Shown in pieces: positions 26,578 to 34,683 of a DNA stretch of 64,000 nt; positions within the stretch are counted from its first letter, which is position 1, and every line of letters starts with the position of its first letter. The notes below the pieces were generated by a model. That model saw only the letters and a list, made by a program, of their open reading frames with translations, ran no database searches and was not told the origin of the DNA. The DNA is from Halorubellus litoreus (GTDB lineage Archaea > Halobacteriota > Halobacteria > Halobacteriales > Natrialbaceae). Both the position numbers and the translations under genes were made by a program. The DNA is taken from NCBI RefSeq assembly GCF_037081675.1, contig NZ_JAZAQL010000002.1, positions 1,364,001 to 1,428,000 of the forward strand, in the 5' to 3' direction.

Positions 26578-26940
26578 ATGGATTCCGAGGTCTCGTCGTT
26601 GTCGTTGTCGAACCGGGTCGTCCTGCTGGGGCTCGCATCGCTCGAAGCCGTCGAGGAGACGCCGGCGCACGCGCCGGCGGTCCGGGCGGCGTGCGGTGAC
26701 TGTACGGACGCGCTCGCGGACGCGGTCGTCGGGTCGCTCGACGAGGCGGCGGTCGCGCGCGGCCTGAACGTGCTGGAGGTCGAGGGGCCGGTCGTGCGCG
26801 TCGACGACGGGGAGTCGTCGGCGGTCGGGAAGGGCCGGCCGGCGTTCGCGCTCGAGGCGTCGGCGAGCGAGGTGCTCTCGGCGCTCGAGGACGACGCGGC
26901 GCTCGTGGACGCCGTCGAGGTCGTCCGCGAGCGAGCGTAG
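26578..26940 (+). CDS. Winged-helix-like small protein, possibly related to Cdc6 C-terminal domain
   Basis: 120 residues. The first half (LSLSNRVVLLGLASLEAVEE... DCTDALADAVVGSLDEAAVARGLNVLEVEG in parts) resembles the winged-helix C-terminal domain of Orc1/Cdc6 proteins, but there is no ATPase part. It ends one base before the following membrane-protein gene and is likely co-transcribed. The family assignment is tentative. Confidence 0.65.
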   Translation: MDSEVSSLSLSNRVVLLGLASLEAVEETPAHAPAVRAACGDCTDALADAVVGSLDEAAVARGLNVLEVEGPVVRVDDGESSAVGKGRPAFALEASASEVLSALEDDAALVDAVEVVRERA

Positions 26941-26941
26941 G

Positions 26942-27454
26942 ATGCTCCGTCGCGTCCGCGAGACCGCGCCGGCGGGCCTGGTGCCGCTCGCGTGGACGTT
27001 CGCGGCGCTCGCGCATCTGGAGGTGGCGTCGCCGCACACGGCGCTGGTCGCGCACGTCGTGATGGACGTCGTCCTGGTCGCGTTCGCCGCGCTCTCGTGG
27101 CGGGACATGCAGACGCATCCGGTCCTGCGGGCGTGGCTCGCGGTCATCGTCGTCGGTGCGGGCGTCACGCTCGTCGGGACGTACGCGCTCGCGACGGACG
27201 GCGGCGAGACGCTGCTGCGCGCGACCGTGTTCGCCTGGATGGTGGTGCCGGCGGTCGCACTCGGCTACACGGGCCGGGTGCTCCCGCGCGAGGAGGCGGA
27301 CTGGGTGTACACCGTCGGTGGCGTGCTCTCGGGCGTCGGCGCGCTCGCGTTCCTCTACGGGAGCGTCGGCGGCGTCGCGCTCGCGCTCCCCGCCATCGCG
27401 CTCGCGGGCGTCGGGCAGACCGCGGGTATCCTGAACGCCGTCGTCCAGTACTAG
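26942..27454 (+). CDS. Five- to six-span membrane protein, hypothetical
   Basis: 170 residues that are mostly hydrophobic, with about five membrane segments from residue 10 to the C-terminus. It begins one base after the upstream stop. No motif points to a function. Confidence 0.65.
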   Translation: MLRRVRETAPAGLVPLAWTFAALAHLEVASPHTALVAHVVMDVVLVAFAALSWRDMQTHPVLRAWLAVIVVGAGVTLVGTYALATDGGETLLRATVFAWMVVPAVALGYTGRVLPREEADWVYTVGGVLSGVGALAFLYGSVGGVALALPAIALAGVGQTAGILNAVVQY

Positions 27455-27505
27455 CCGGTGGCTGCCCGGGTCGGTGTCGACGGAACGAGGTCGGGTTCGC
27501 GGCCG

Positions 27506-27751
27506 CTAGAGGTCGGTCGCGACGCGGAGTTCGCTGTCCGTGACGGTCTCGATGCTGTCGGCGGGCACCTCGATGTCGTCGTCGTCCTTGTCGCCGTACC
27601 CGAGGCCCTGCACGATGGCTTCGGCCATCCCGGGTTCGGGTTCGACGTACGCGACCTGCGCGTCGGGGTCGACCTCGGTCACGATACCGATCTGTTCGCC
27701 TTCGACGTCCATGAGGAACTTCCCCTCGTCTTCGGTTGAGAGTACCGCCAT
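27506..27751 (-). CDS. PRC-barrel-like small protein
   Basis: 81 residues with the PRC-barrel feel: GKFLMDVEGEQIGIVTEVDP, AQVAYVEPEPG, and C-terminal IEVPADSIETVTDSELRV, where strand-turn-strand and a VP..I/V....EL end are typical. Such small haloarchaeal proteins are of unknown function. It is convergent with the upstream membrane gene. Confidence 0.7.
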   Translation of the reverse strand: MAVLSTEDEGKFLMDVEGEQIGIVTEVDPDAQVAYVEPEPGMAEAIVQGLGYGDKDDDDIEVPADSIETVTDSELRVATDL

Positions 27752-27826
27752 CGTATCAACGTGCCGAGCGGTGGGTTATGAATTAATCGGTGGGGCGCGA
27801 GCGAAATCGCGGTTCGACGGGGTCGG

Positions 27827-28615
27827 TCAGTCGTCGCGGACGTCGACGAGGTCGGGATGGGTCGCGTCGACGCCCGCGGGGAGGTCGACGGCGTCGAGAC
27901 CCTCGCGAGCGACGGCGTCGCGGACGCGCTGCCAGTCCTCGTGTCGGCAGAGCACCTGGACCGGGACGGCGTCGAGGTCGAGGAGGTCGGCGATACCGAA
28001 TCGGTGGTAGCCCTCCGTCCAGACGACGTCGCCGTCGCGGGCGAGGACGACGAGCGGTTCGAGCTTGCTCGCGTACGCCGTCTCGAAGGCGTTGTCGGCG
28101 TCCGCGGGGTCGTGTCCGGCCGCGGCGTCGACGGGGCCTGCGTCGTCGTCGCCCGGGGCTGCGTCGTCGTCGACGGAGGCTGCTTCGCCGGCGGCGTGGG
28201 CGTTCGCGCGGTAGCCGTCGGTCGCGATGGACTCGTGGAGGTCATCGAGGTAGTGGAGACGAGTCTCGCGGAACGCGTCGAGGGAGTCGTAGCCGCGGAC
28301 GTGCTCGCGGTCCTCGAACTGCTCGGCGATGTACTCGTAGAGCGTGGTGTCCTCCCACGCGCGGCCGTCGACGAAGCGCTCGCGGAGGCCGCGGTAGTTC
28401 GGGGTCTCGCGGACGGGGTCGCGTTCGGCGTCGCGGTCCCAGTCGCCGCCGCGGACGCGCCCGAGGCCGTAGTTGAGCGGGAGTGCGCCGGTGTAGGCGT
28501 CCACGTCGGCGGGGTCGACGTGGACGAGTCGCCAGGGGTCGGCTGGCGCGCGGTACCGGCGGCGGTTGGCGGCGTGGTGCCAGCGCGTGTAGTACCGGAA
28601 GGTGTCGAGGTCCAT
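27827..28615 (-). CDS. ParB/sulfiredoxin-like domain protein, hypothetical
   Basis: 262 residues. The C-terminal part (LEPLVVLARDGDVVWTEGYH... RFGIADLLDLDAVPVQVL) matches the ParB/Srx fold motif D/E-G-x-H-R-x-x-x-x-x-x-L that in family members binds nucleotide or DNA. An acidic low-complexity insert (about residues 145-180) splits the protein. The N-terminal part (DLDTFRYYTRWHHAANRRRY) is unrecognised. Start 28615 is chosen over 28648. No ParA partner is nearby, so a partition role is unlikely. Confidence 0.65.
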   Translation of the reverse strand: MDLDTFRYYTRWHHAANRRRYRAPADPWRLVHVDPADVDAYTGALPLNYGLGRVRGGDWDRDAERDPVRETPNYRGLRERFVDGRAWEDTTLYEYIAEQFEDREHVRGYDSLDAFRETRLHYLDDLHESIATDGYRANAHAAGEAASVDDDAAPGDDDAGPVDAAAGHDPADADNAFETAYASKLEPLVVLARDGDVVWTEGYHRFGIADLLDLDAVPVQVLCRHEDWQRVRDAVAREGLDAVDLPAGVDATHPDLVDVRDD

Positions 28616-28714
28616 GGGCGGACCCGTGAGGACGCTCGTCGTCGACAAGAGCGCTACGGCTCGTTCGGGTAGCGACGAGTCTGTGTCGATTCTCGGTGTG
28701 GCGACGAGTCCGCG

Positions 28715-29338
28715 TCAGTCGTCGGCGTAGAGGTGCGATTCGAGGACGGTGTCGAGTTGGGTGCGGACGGCGTCGACGTCGACCTGGTCGCTGGTGGCGC
28801 GCCGGAAGAGCGAGCCGAGCATGACGCTCATGATGAGTTCGGTGGTGGCGTGGACGTCGACGTCGCGGAAGACGCCCTGGTCGATGCCGCGTTCGATGAC
28901 GTCGGCGAGGCGGTCGTGGATGTTCGCGTCGATGTCGGTGAAGCGCCCGCGGTAGTCGTCGTCGAACGTGGCCTGCGAGCGGAGTGCGACGTAGGGCCGG
29001 CCGCTTCCGGGGTCGAAGTCGTCGAGCGGGATGACGATGTCGCCGGTGACGCCGTCGAGCGCGAACGCGAGGTAGGCGTCGAGTTCCGCTTTCGGGCCGT
29101 CGGGTGATTCCTGCTCGAAGGGGAGGCCGTAGCGTGCGAGCATGAAGTCGAGGAAGGAGAGGAGGAGGTCGTCCTTGTCGTCGAAGAAGTGGTAGAACGA
29201 GGACTTGCTGAGGTCGGCTTCGTCGGCGATGCGCTGGATGGAGAGGCCGGCGTAGCCGTGGTCGCCGAGGACGCGGAGGGTGGCGAGCATCATGCGTTCG
29301 CGGGTGTCGAGGGCGTCGTCGGTCGTCGAGTCGCTCAT
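28715..29338 (-). CDS. TetR family transcriptional regulator
   Basis: 207-residue repressor. The N-terminal TetR helix-turn-helix is clear (TRERMMLATLRVLGDHGYAG, IQRIADEADLSKSSFYHFFD, KDDLLLSFL), followed by a helical ligand-binding domain. It is divergent from the RND exporter gene. Three copies of a palindromic GAACGTTCG/GAATATTCG box lie between the two starts, one right before its own start and two upstream of the exporter, so it is predicted to repress both itself and the exporter. Confidence 0.9.
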   Translation of the reverse strand: MSDSTTDDALDTRERMMLATLRVLGDHGYAGLSIQRIADEADLSKSSFYHFFDDKDDLLLSFLDFMLARYGLPFEQESPDGPKAELDAYLAFALDGVTGDIVIPLDDFDPGSGRPYVALRSQATFDDDYRGRFTDIDANIHDRLADVIERGIDQGVFRDVDVHATTELIMSVMLGSLFRRATSDQVDVDAVRTQLDTVLESHLYADD

Positions 29339-29340
29339 GC

Positions 29341-29440
29341 TGACCGAATATTCGTTCGGGCGCCATACCTGTTACGAGGTCGAAAGAACTAATACCTACC
29401 GAACGTTCGTTCAGTGCATGGTTACCGAACGTTCGTTCAG
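29341..29440. promoter_or_regulatory. Three TetR operator candidates in the divergent tetR/RND promoter
   Basis: Boxes: accgaatattcgttcgg at 29343-29359; taccgaacgttcgttcag at 29397-29414; and the identical 18-mer at 29423-29440, 26 bp from the second. Each holds a perfect 10-bp palindrome (cgaacgttcg or cgaatattcg). An actaatacc TATA-like element at 29389-29397 abuts the second box, so a bound repressor would block the exporter promoter. Confidence 0.75.
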
Positions 29441-29473
29441 CAAGTCGGGGGTCGCCGCGACGGAGGGGCCGCA

Positions 29474-32400
29474 ATGATCCGCGGGCTCGCCGCTGGGATC
29501 ACCGAGCACAGTCGCCTCGTCGTCGCCGTCCTGCTCGTCGCGACGCTCGTCGTCGGCGCGGGCGTCCCGCTCGTCGAACAGGAGACGTCGCTCGACCAGT
29601 TCCAGACCGACACCGACGAGGCCGACGCGCAGGACTACGTCGACACGAACTTCGAACGCGAGAACGGGAACGGGAGCGTCTCGCAGGTCGTCGTCCGCGG
29701 CGAGAACGTCCTCTCGAGGGACTCGCTGCTCGCCACGCTCGACTACCAGGCCGCGATAGCGGCGAACGAGACCGTGAACGCGTCGCTCGACGGCGCGGAC
29801 GCGACCCGGAGCGTCGCGACCGCCGCCGCGACGACCGCGTACGCGGACGACCGGCGCGCCGAACTCGACGCCCGCGAGCGCGAGTTGAACGAGACGAGTC
29901 GCGCGCTCCACGAGGCGCTCGCGACCCTCGACGCGGACCCGAACGCGAGCGTTCGCGCCGAGTACGACGCCGTCGCGGCGAACGCGAGCGCGAACCTCAC
30001 CGGCGACTACGCGACGTTCGCGGACGCCGCCGCGACCCTCCGGAACGACTCCGCGAGCGAGTCCGCGCGCGAGACCGCCTACCAGCAGGGCACCCAGGGC
30101 GTGCTCGACGCCGAGTACGCCGCACTCCAGGCGGACGCCGCGGCGCTCCGCGACGGCGTCGACCCGTCGCTCGCCGAGCAACGCGACGCGCTCGCCGCAC
30201 TGAACGAGACCGAGGTCGACGGCGTCCTCGAGCGCGTCCTCGGCGACGCGAGCCAGCGCGGCGGCGCGCTCTCGCTGATGCCGACCGACTACGAGACCGG
30301 CGACACCGAGGCGAACGCCACGCTGCTCGTCGCCGTGCACGCGACCGACGGCGCCGGTACCGCGCCGAGCGACGCCCCGCAGTCGCTCGTCGACGCGGAA
30401 CTCGCGATGGCGAGCATCGGCGACGCCCACGGCGACGACGCGACCTCGTACCTCGTGTTCGGGAACGGCGTCGTCGCCGACGAGACGGACGCGTCGATGA
30501 CCGACAGCCTCACGCTCGTCGGCCCGCTCGCGCTCCTGTTCGTCGTCGTCGTCCTCGTCATCGCGTACCGCGACCTCGTCGACGTCGTCCTCGGCGTCCT
30601 CGGCGTCGGCCTCGTGCTCGTGTGGACGTTCGGCGTCATGGGCTGGGTCGGCATCGCGTTCAACCAGCCGTTCATCATCGTCGTCGTCCTCCTCATCGGC
30701 CTCAGTATCGACTACGCCATCCACGTCGTCATGCGGTACCGCGAGGAGCGCACCGACAGCACCGAGACCACCGAAAGCACGGGCGACGAGCGGTCGTCGC
30801 CGCGCGAGGCGATGACGACCGCGCTCGGGAGCGTCGGCGTCGCGCTCGTCCTCGTCACGGGGACGACCGTCATCGGGTTCCTGTCGAACCTCGCGAGCCC
30901 CCTGTCGGTGTTCCGCCAGATCGGCGTCGTGAGCGCGATCGGTATCGTCGCGACGCTCGTCGTCTTCGGCGCACTCGTCCCCGCGGTGAAGACCGAGCTC
31001 GACGAGTTCCTCGCATCGCGCGGCCACGCACCGGGCGGGGCCGCCATCGGTGCCGCGGACGGCGTCGTCCGCCGGGCGCTCCAGGCGAGCGCCGGCATCG
31101 CGCGGCGCGCACCGGTCGCCGTCATCGTCGTCGCCGTCCTCGTCAGCGCCGGTGGCGCGTACGGCGCGACGCAGGTGGACACGAGCTTCGCGCAGGAGGA
31201 CTTCCTCGCGGACGACCCCGCCGACTGGCTGAAGGACCTCCCCGAGCCGTTCGCGCCCGGCGACTACACCGCCAAGGCCGGGATGGACGTCCTGAACGAC
31301 CGGTTCGTCCGCCAGGACGCCGAGGGCACGGTGCTCGTCGAGGGCGACGTCGCCAGCGCGGGCACGCTCGACCGGTTGGACGCGGCGACCGAGAACGCGT
31401 CGACGATGGCCGTCGTCGCGACGTACCCGAACGGCGACACGGCCGTCCGCACGCCCCTGACGGTGATGCGCGAGACGGCGGCCGCGAACGAGTCGTTCAA
31501 CGCGACGTTCCACGCGTCCGACACCGACGACGACGGCGTCCCCGACGAGAACGTGACCGCGGTCTACGACGCGCTCTACGGGGTCGCGCCCGACGACGCC
31601 GCGACCGTCCTCCATCGGACCGACGGCGGCGAGTACGACGCGCTCGTCGCGACCGTCTCCGTCGACGGCGCCGCCGAGGACGCCGTCGTCACCGATCAGC
31701 TCCGGTGGTTCGCGGCGGACGTCGAGGACGGCGTCGAGGGCGCCGCGGCGGCCGGCGCGGGCGGCGCGACCGACGGCGACGTGACGGCGACGGCGACCGG
31801 GTCGGTCGTCATCAACGCCGTCACCGCCGACCAGCTGCTCGACACGGTCGTCCAGGGGCTCGTGGTGGCGCTCGTCGCCGCGCTCGTCTTCCTCACCGCG
31901 GCGTACGCGTTCACCGAGGGGACGGCGACGCTCGGCGCGGTCGTCGTCCTCCCGGTCGCGTTCACCGTGACGTGGGTGCTCGGGTCGATGTGGTTCCTGG
32001 AGGTGCCGTTCAACATCGTCACGGGCCTCATCACGAGCCTCACCATCGGGCTCGGTATCGACTACAGCATCCACGTCGGCGAGCGGTTCGTGCAGGAACT
32101 CGACGCGTCCGGCGACGTGGACGCGGCGCTCGAGGAGAGCGTCACGGGGACCGGCGGCGCGCTCCTGTCGTCGGCGGCGACGACCGCGAGCGGGTTCGGC
32201 GTCCTCACGGTCGCGCTCCTCCCGTTCCTCCAGGCGTTCGGCGTCATCACCGCGCTCACCATCGCGTACGCGTTCCTCGCGAGCGTGTTCGTCCTCCCGA
32301 GCGCCCTCGCGCTCTGGGCGCGCTGGACGGGCCGCGGCGACGCACTCGCGGACGACACCCGCTCGCGCGGCACCACCGACGCCACCGGCTCGCGCAGCAC

Positions 32401-33181
32401 CACCGACGCCACCGGCTCGCGCAGCACCACCGACGCCACCGGCTCGCGCAGCACCGCCGGCGACGCGACCGCATCCGGCGAGTTCCCCGCGAGCGGGTTC
32501 GTCGAGGCGACCCCGACCGCGTCGCGCGACCGGCGCGCTGGCGCGGTCCGACGGGTCGACGACGTGGTCGCCGCCCCCGACGGGACGCTCACCGTGACCG
32601 TCACCGTCCACGAGACCGCCGACCGCGTGCTCCTCCACGAGCACGCCCCCGGCCCCATCACCCCGCAGGCGGTCGCGCCGACGCCCGTCCGCGTCGTCGA
32701 CGCCGACGACGAGTGCTACCTCCTCTGGGGGCGCGCCAGCCAGTCCGCCACCAGCGGCGAGAGCCGGTCCACCGCCAGCGACGAGAGCCAGTCCACCACC
32801 AGCGACGAGAGCCGGTCCGCCACCAGCGACGAGAGCGACCTGACCGACAGCGACGACCGGCAACCCCGGAGGTTTACGTATAATGTAAACCTCCCGGCGG
32901 ACGCGAGCGACGGCGCCACGCTCGCGTTCGACGGGACCGTCGCGACCGCCAGCGGCGAGGTCGACGTCGACGGCGACCGCGAGGTCCCGGTGGTCGCGGA
33001 CGTCTTCCAGCGCGTCCTCGAACGCGGCAGCGCGACCGACCGCGACGTCCACGCCGCCGCCGGACAGCTCGAGGCGGACGCACTCACGGACGCCGAATTC
33101 CGGCGGCTCTGTCGCGCCTGGCTCGCCGCCGACGCGGACGCCCCGACGCCGCCGCTCGCACGTCCAACGAGCGACGACTGA
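29474..33181 (+). CDS. RND superfamily exporter (MMPL type) with repetitive C-terminal extension
   Basis: 1235-residue membrane exporter. It has the duplicated RND layout: a first membrane helix (about 18-38), a large extracellular domain, a bundle with the conserved GLSIDYAIHVVMRYREE (about residue 407), then the second half with a second extracellular domain and GLGIDYSIHVGERFVQE (about residue 858). The start at 29474 is supported by a Shine-Dalgarno ggagggg 8 bases upstream. From about residue 960 a hydrophilic tail holds two in-frame tandem repeats and a beta-rich-looking end. Controlled by the divergent TetR; substrate (lipid, drug or toxic metabolite) is unknown. Confidence 0.9.
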   Translation: MIRGLAAGITEHSRLVVAVLLVATLVVGAGVPLVEQETSLDQFQTDTDEADAQDYVDTNFERENGNGSVSQVVVRGENVLSRDSLLATLDYQAAIAANETVNASLDGADATRSVATAAATTAYADDRRAELDARERELNETSRALHEALATLDADPNASVRAEYDAVAANASANLTGDYATFADAAATLRNDSASESARETAYQQGTQGVLDAEYAALQADAAALRDGVDPSLAEQRDALAALNETEVDGVLERVLGDASQRGGALSLMPTDYETGDTEANATLLVAVHATDGAGTAPSDAPQSLVDAELAMASIGDAHGDDATSYLVFGNGVVADETDASMTDSLTLVGPLALLFVVVVLVIAYRDLVDVVLGVLGVGLVLVWTFGVMGWVGIAFNQPFIIVVVLLIGLSIDYAIHVVMRYREERTDSTETTESTGDERSSPREAMTTALGSVGVALVLVTGTTVIGFLSNLASPLSVFRQIGVVSAIGIVATLVVFGALVPAVKTELDEFLASRGHAPGGAAIGAADGVVRRALQASAGIARRAPVAVIVVAVLVSAGGAYGATQVDTSFAQEDFLADDPADWLKDLPEPFAPGDYTAKAGMDVLNDRFVRQDAEGTVLVEGDVASAGTLDRLDAATENASTMAVVATYPNGDTAVRTPLTVMRETAAANESFNATFHASDTDDDGVPDENVTAVYDALYGVAPDDAATVLHRTDGGEYDALVATVSVDGAAEDAVVTDQLRWFAADVEDGVEGAAAAGAGGATDGDVTATATGSVVINAVTADQLLDTVVQGLVVALVAALVFLTAAYAFTEGTATLGAVVVLPVAFTVTWVLGSMWFLEVPFNIVTGLITSLTIGLGIDYSIHVGERFVQELDASGDVDAALEESVTGTGGALLSSAATTASGFGVLTVALLPFLQAFGVITALTIAYAFLASVFVLPSALALWARWTGRGDALADDTRSRGTTDATGSRSTTDATGSRSTTDATGSRSTAGDATASGEFPASGFVEATPTASRDRRAGAVRRVDDVVAAPDGTLTVTVTVHETADRVLLHEHAPGPITPQAVAPTPVRVVDADDECYLLWGRASQSATSGESRSTASDESQSTTSDESRSATSDESDLTDSDDRQPRRFTYNVNLPADASDGATLAFDGTVATASGEVDVDGDREVPVVADVFQRVLERGSATDRDVHAAAGQLEADALTDAEFRRLCRAWLAADADAPTPPLARPTSDD
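32371..32455. repeat. 27-bp tandem repeat in the RND exporter tail
   Basis: Three consecutive 27-bp units plus a partial unit code for TTDATGSRS repeats. Being a multiple of three, changes in copy number preserve the frame. Confidence 0.8.
32744..32839. repeat. 24-bp tandem repeat in the RND exporter tail
   Basis: Four consecutive 24-bp units code for S(A/T)(T/A)S(D/G)ES(R/Q) octapeptides. Differences between units are few, indicating recent expansion. Confidence 0.8.
32868..32894. repeat. Perfect 10-bp stem palindrome inside the RND exporter gene
   Basis: Arms ggaggtttac (32868-32877) and gtaaacctcc (32885-32894) enclose a 7-base loop, with further pairing outside. The same GTTTAC/GTAAAC hairpin is found between convergent gene pairs at 9377-9403 and 58481-58507; here it lies within coding sequence, just after the 24-bp repeats. 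Confidence 0.75.
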
Positions 33182-33285
33182 CCGGGCGCCCACCTCAAAC
33201 CGGCGACGACTGACCGGGCGCTCCCAGCCCTCCCAGCGGTGCCGTCGACACGCATCGTTATGCCGACTGCGCGTCTGTACGTGGT

Positions 33286-34197
33286 ATGTACTCGAGCGCG
33301 ACACCGAGGTCGCGGCGTCGGCGCGCGCTCCGCGCCGCCGCGACGCACGTCCGCACGCCCACGCCGACCGGCGACCGCCTCGAACCCACCGACGCCGACG
33401 GCGTGCCCGGCGACGGCGACCGACCCGTCGGCGCCGACTCCGAGGTGCTCGCGCTCACCGCCGACGCGTACGTCGACGTCGACGACGCCCACGACCGCCT
33501 CGTCGCGCTCCGCGAGCGCTTCGCGGCGACCGGCGACAGGCGGGCGACGTTCCTCTCCATCTACGCGCGGATGACGGGTGCAGTCGCCGACCGAATCGAG
33601 CGCGGCGAGTTCGAGGACCCCGAGTGGGTGCGCGCGTACCTCGTCGCGTTCGCGAACCACTACCGGCGCGCCGTCCACCGCTACGAGACCGGACGCGTCG
33701 ACACGGTTCCCGCGCCGTGGGTGCTCGCGTTCGACGCCGCGCGCGCCGACCGCTGCCTCGTCGCGCAGGACGCCGCACTCGGCGTGAACGCGCACATCAA
33801 CTACGACCTCTCGCTCGCGCTCGTCGACGCCGGCATCGAAACCGACCGGCGGACGCGCCGCGCCGACCACGACGCCGTCATCGACGTCATCCACGGCCTC
33901 GTCGACGACACCCAGGACGCGCTCGCCGCACGCGACGCCCCCGGTATCGCCGCCGTCGACGACCACCTCGGTCGCGTCGACGAGTGGCTCACCGTCGTCA
34001 CCATCGACGAATGCCGGACGAGCGCGTGGCGGACCGCCGTCGCCATGACCTCGCGCTTCCGCGCCCGCCGCCGGTTCGCGCGCTGGTGGAACGCCGCCAC
34101 CGCCACCGGCGCCGCGCACCTCATCCACGGCACGCACGCCAGCGACCGCCTGCACGACGCGCTCGCCGACCTCGAATCAGGCGACGGCTCCGACTGA
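33286..34197 (+). CDS. DUF5995 family protein
   Basis: 303 residues. The helical body (RRATFLSIYARMTGAVADRI, DPEWVRAYLVAFANHYRRAV, LGVNAHINYDLSLALVDAGI) with the conserved G-x-N-x-H-I-x-x-D-L motif is characteristic of DUF5995, a family of unknown function. Arg-rich N-terminus (PRSRRRRALRAAA) may be disordered. It follows the exporter on the same strand after about 100 bases. Confidence 0.8.
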   Translation: MYSSATPRSRRRRALRAAATHVRTPTPTGDRLEPTDADGVPGDGDRPVGADSEVLALTADAYVDVDDAHDRLVALRERFAATGDRRATFLSIYARMTGAVADRIERGEFEDPEWVRAYLVAFANHYRRAVHRYETGRVDTVPAPWVLAFDAARADRCLVAQDAALGVNAHINYDLSLALVDAGIETDRRTRRADHDAVIDVIHGLVDDTQDALAARDAPGIAAVDDHLGRVDEWLTVVTIDECRTSAWRTAVAMTSRFRARRRFARWWNAATATGAAHLIHGTHASDRLHDALADLESGDGSD

Positions 34198-34225
34198 ACC
34201 GGGCGACGGCTCCGGCCGAATCCGG

Positions 34226-34618
34226 TTACGCGTCCAGGGTGACGTCGTCCTCGGCGGCGACGCCCGCGAGCACGTACTCCGCCGCGGTGCGCGTCGTCGC
34301 CAACGGGACGTCGTGCACGTCGCAGATGCGGAGGAGCGCGGAGATGTCCGGTTCGTGCGGCTGGGCGGTGAGCGGGTCGCGGAGGAAGACGATGGCGTCG
34401 AGCGCGCCCTCCGCGACCATCCCCCCGATCTGGAGGTCGCCACCCATCGGGCCCGACGCCTTCCGGTCGACGTCCAACCCGACCTCGTCGCGGATGCGCT
34501 CCCCGGTCGTCCCCGTCGTCACGATATCTATCGTCGAGAGGTACGACTCGTGCGCAGCGGCGAAGTCGAGCATCTCGGGCTTCTCGTCGTCGTGCGCGAT
34601 GAGCGCGATGCGCGTCAT
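34226..34618 (-). CDS. mgsA: Methylglyoxal synthase
   Basis: Converts dihydroxyacetone phosphate to methylglyoxal and phosphate, a bypass of lower glycolysis. The 130-residue sequence has all family marks: IALIAHDDEKPEM, VTTGTTGERI, the phosphate-binding SGPMGGDLQIGG, the catalytic Asp in VFLRDPLTAQPHEPDI, and ICDVHDVPLATTRTAAE. Haloarchaeal MgsA enzymes are established. It is followed on the same strand by unrelated genes; the two upstream minus-strand genes include a 2-hydroxyacid dehydrogenase that might act on downstream products, which is only a suggestion. Confidence 0.95.
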   Translation of the reverse strand: MTRIALIAHDDEKPEMLDFAAAHESYLSTIDIVTTGTTGERIRDEVGLDVDRKASGPMGGDLQIGGMVAEGALDAIVFLRDPLTAQPHEPDISALLRICDVHDVPLATTRTAAEYVLAGVAAEDDVTLDA

Positions 34619-34683
34619 GCGAACGGACACGCTCGCCAGCGACAAAAACCTCGACAGCCCTCGACGACCTGCCGGCGTCGCGG

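Noticed and set aside
29411..33304. A 1297-codon open frame on the minus strand opposite the RND exporter
   Set aside because: It is the complement of a high-GC gene whose codon bias suppresses stops in that frame; its translation is Arg/Val/Glu-rich without motifs, and the plus strand has a Shine-Dalgarno site and clear RND domains.
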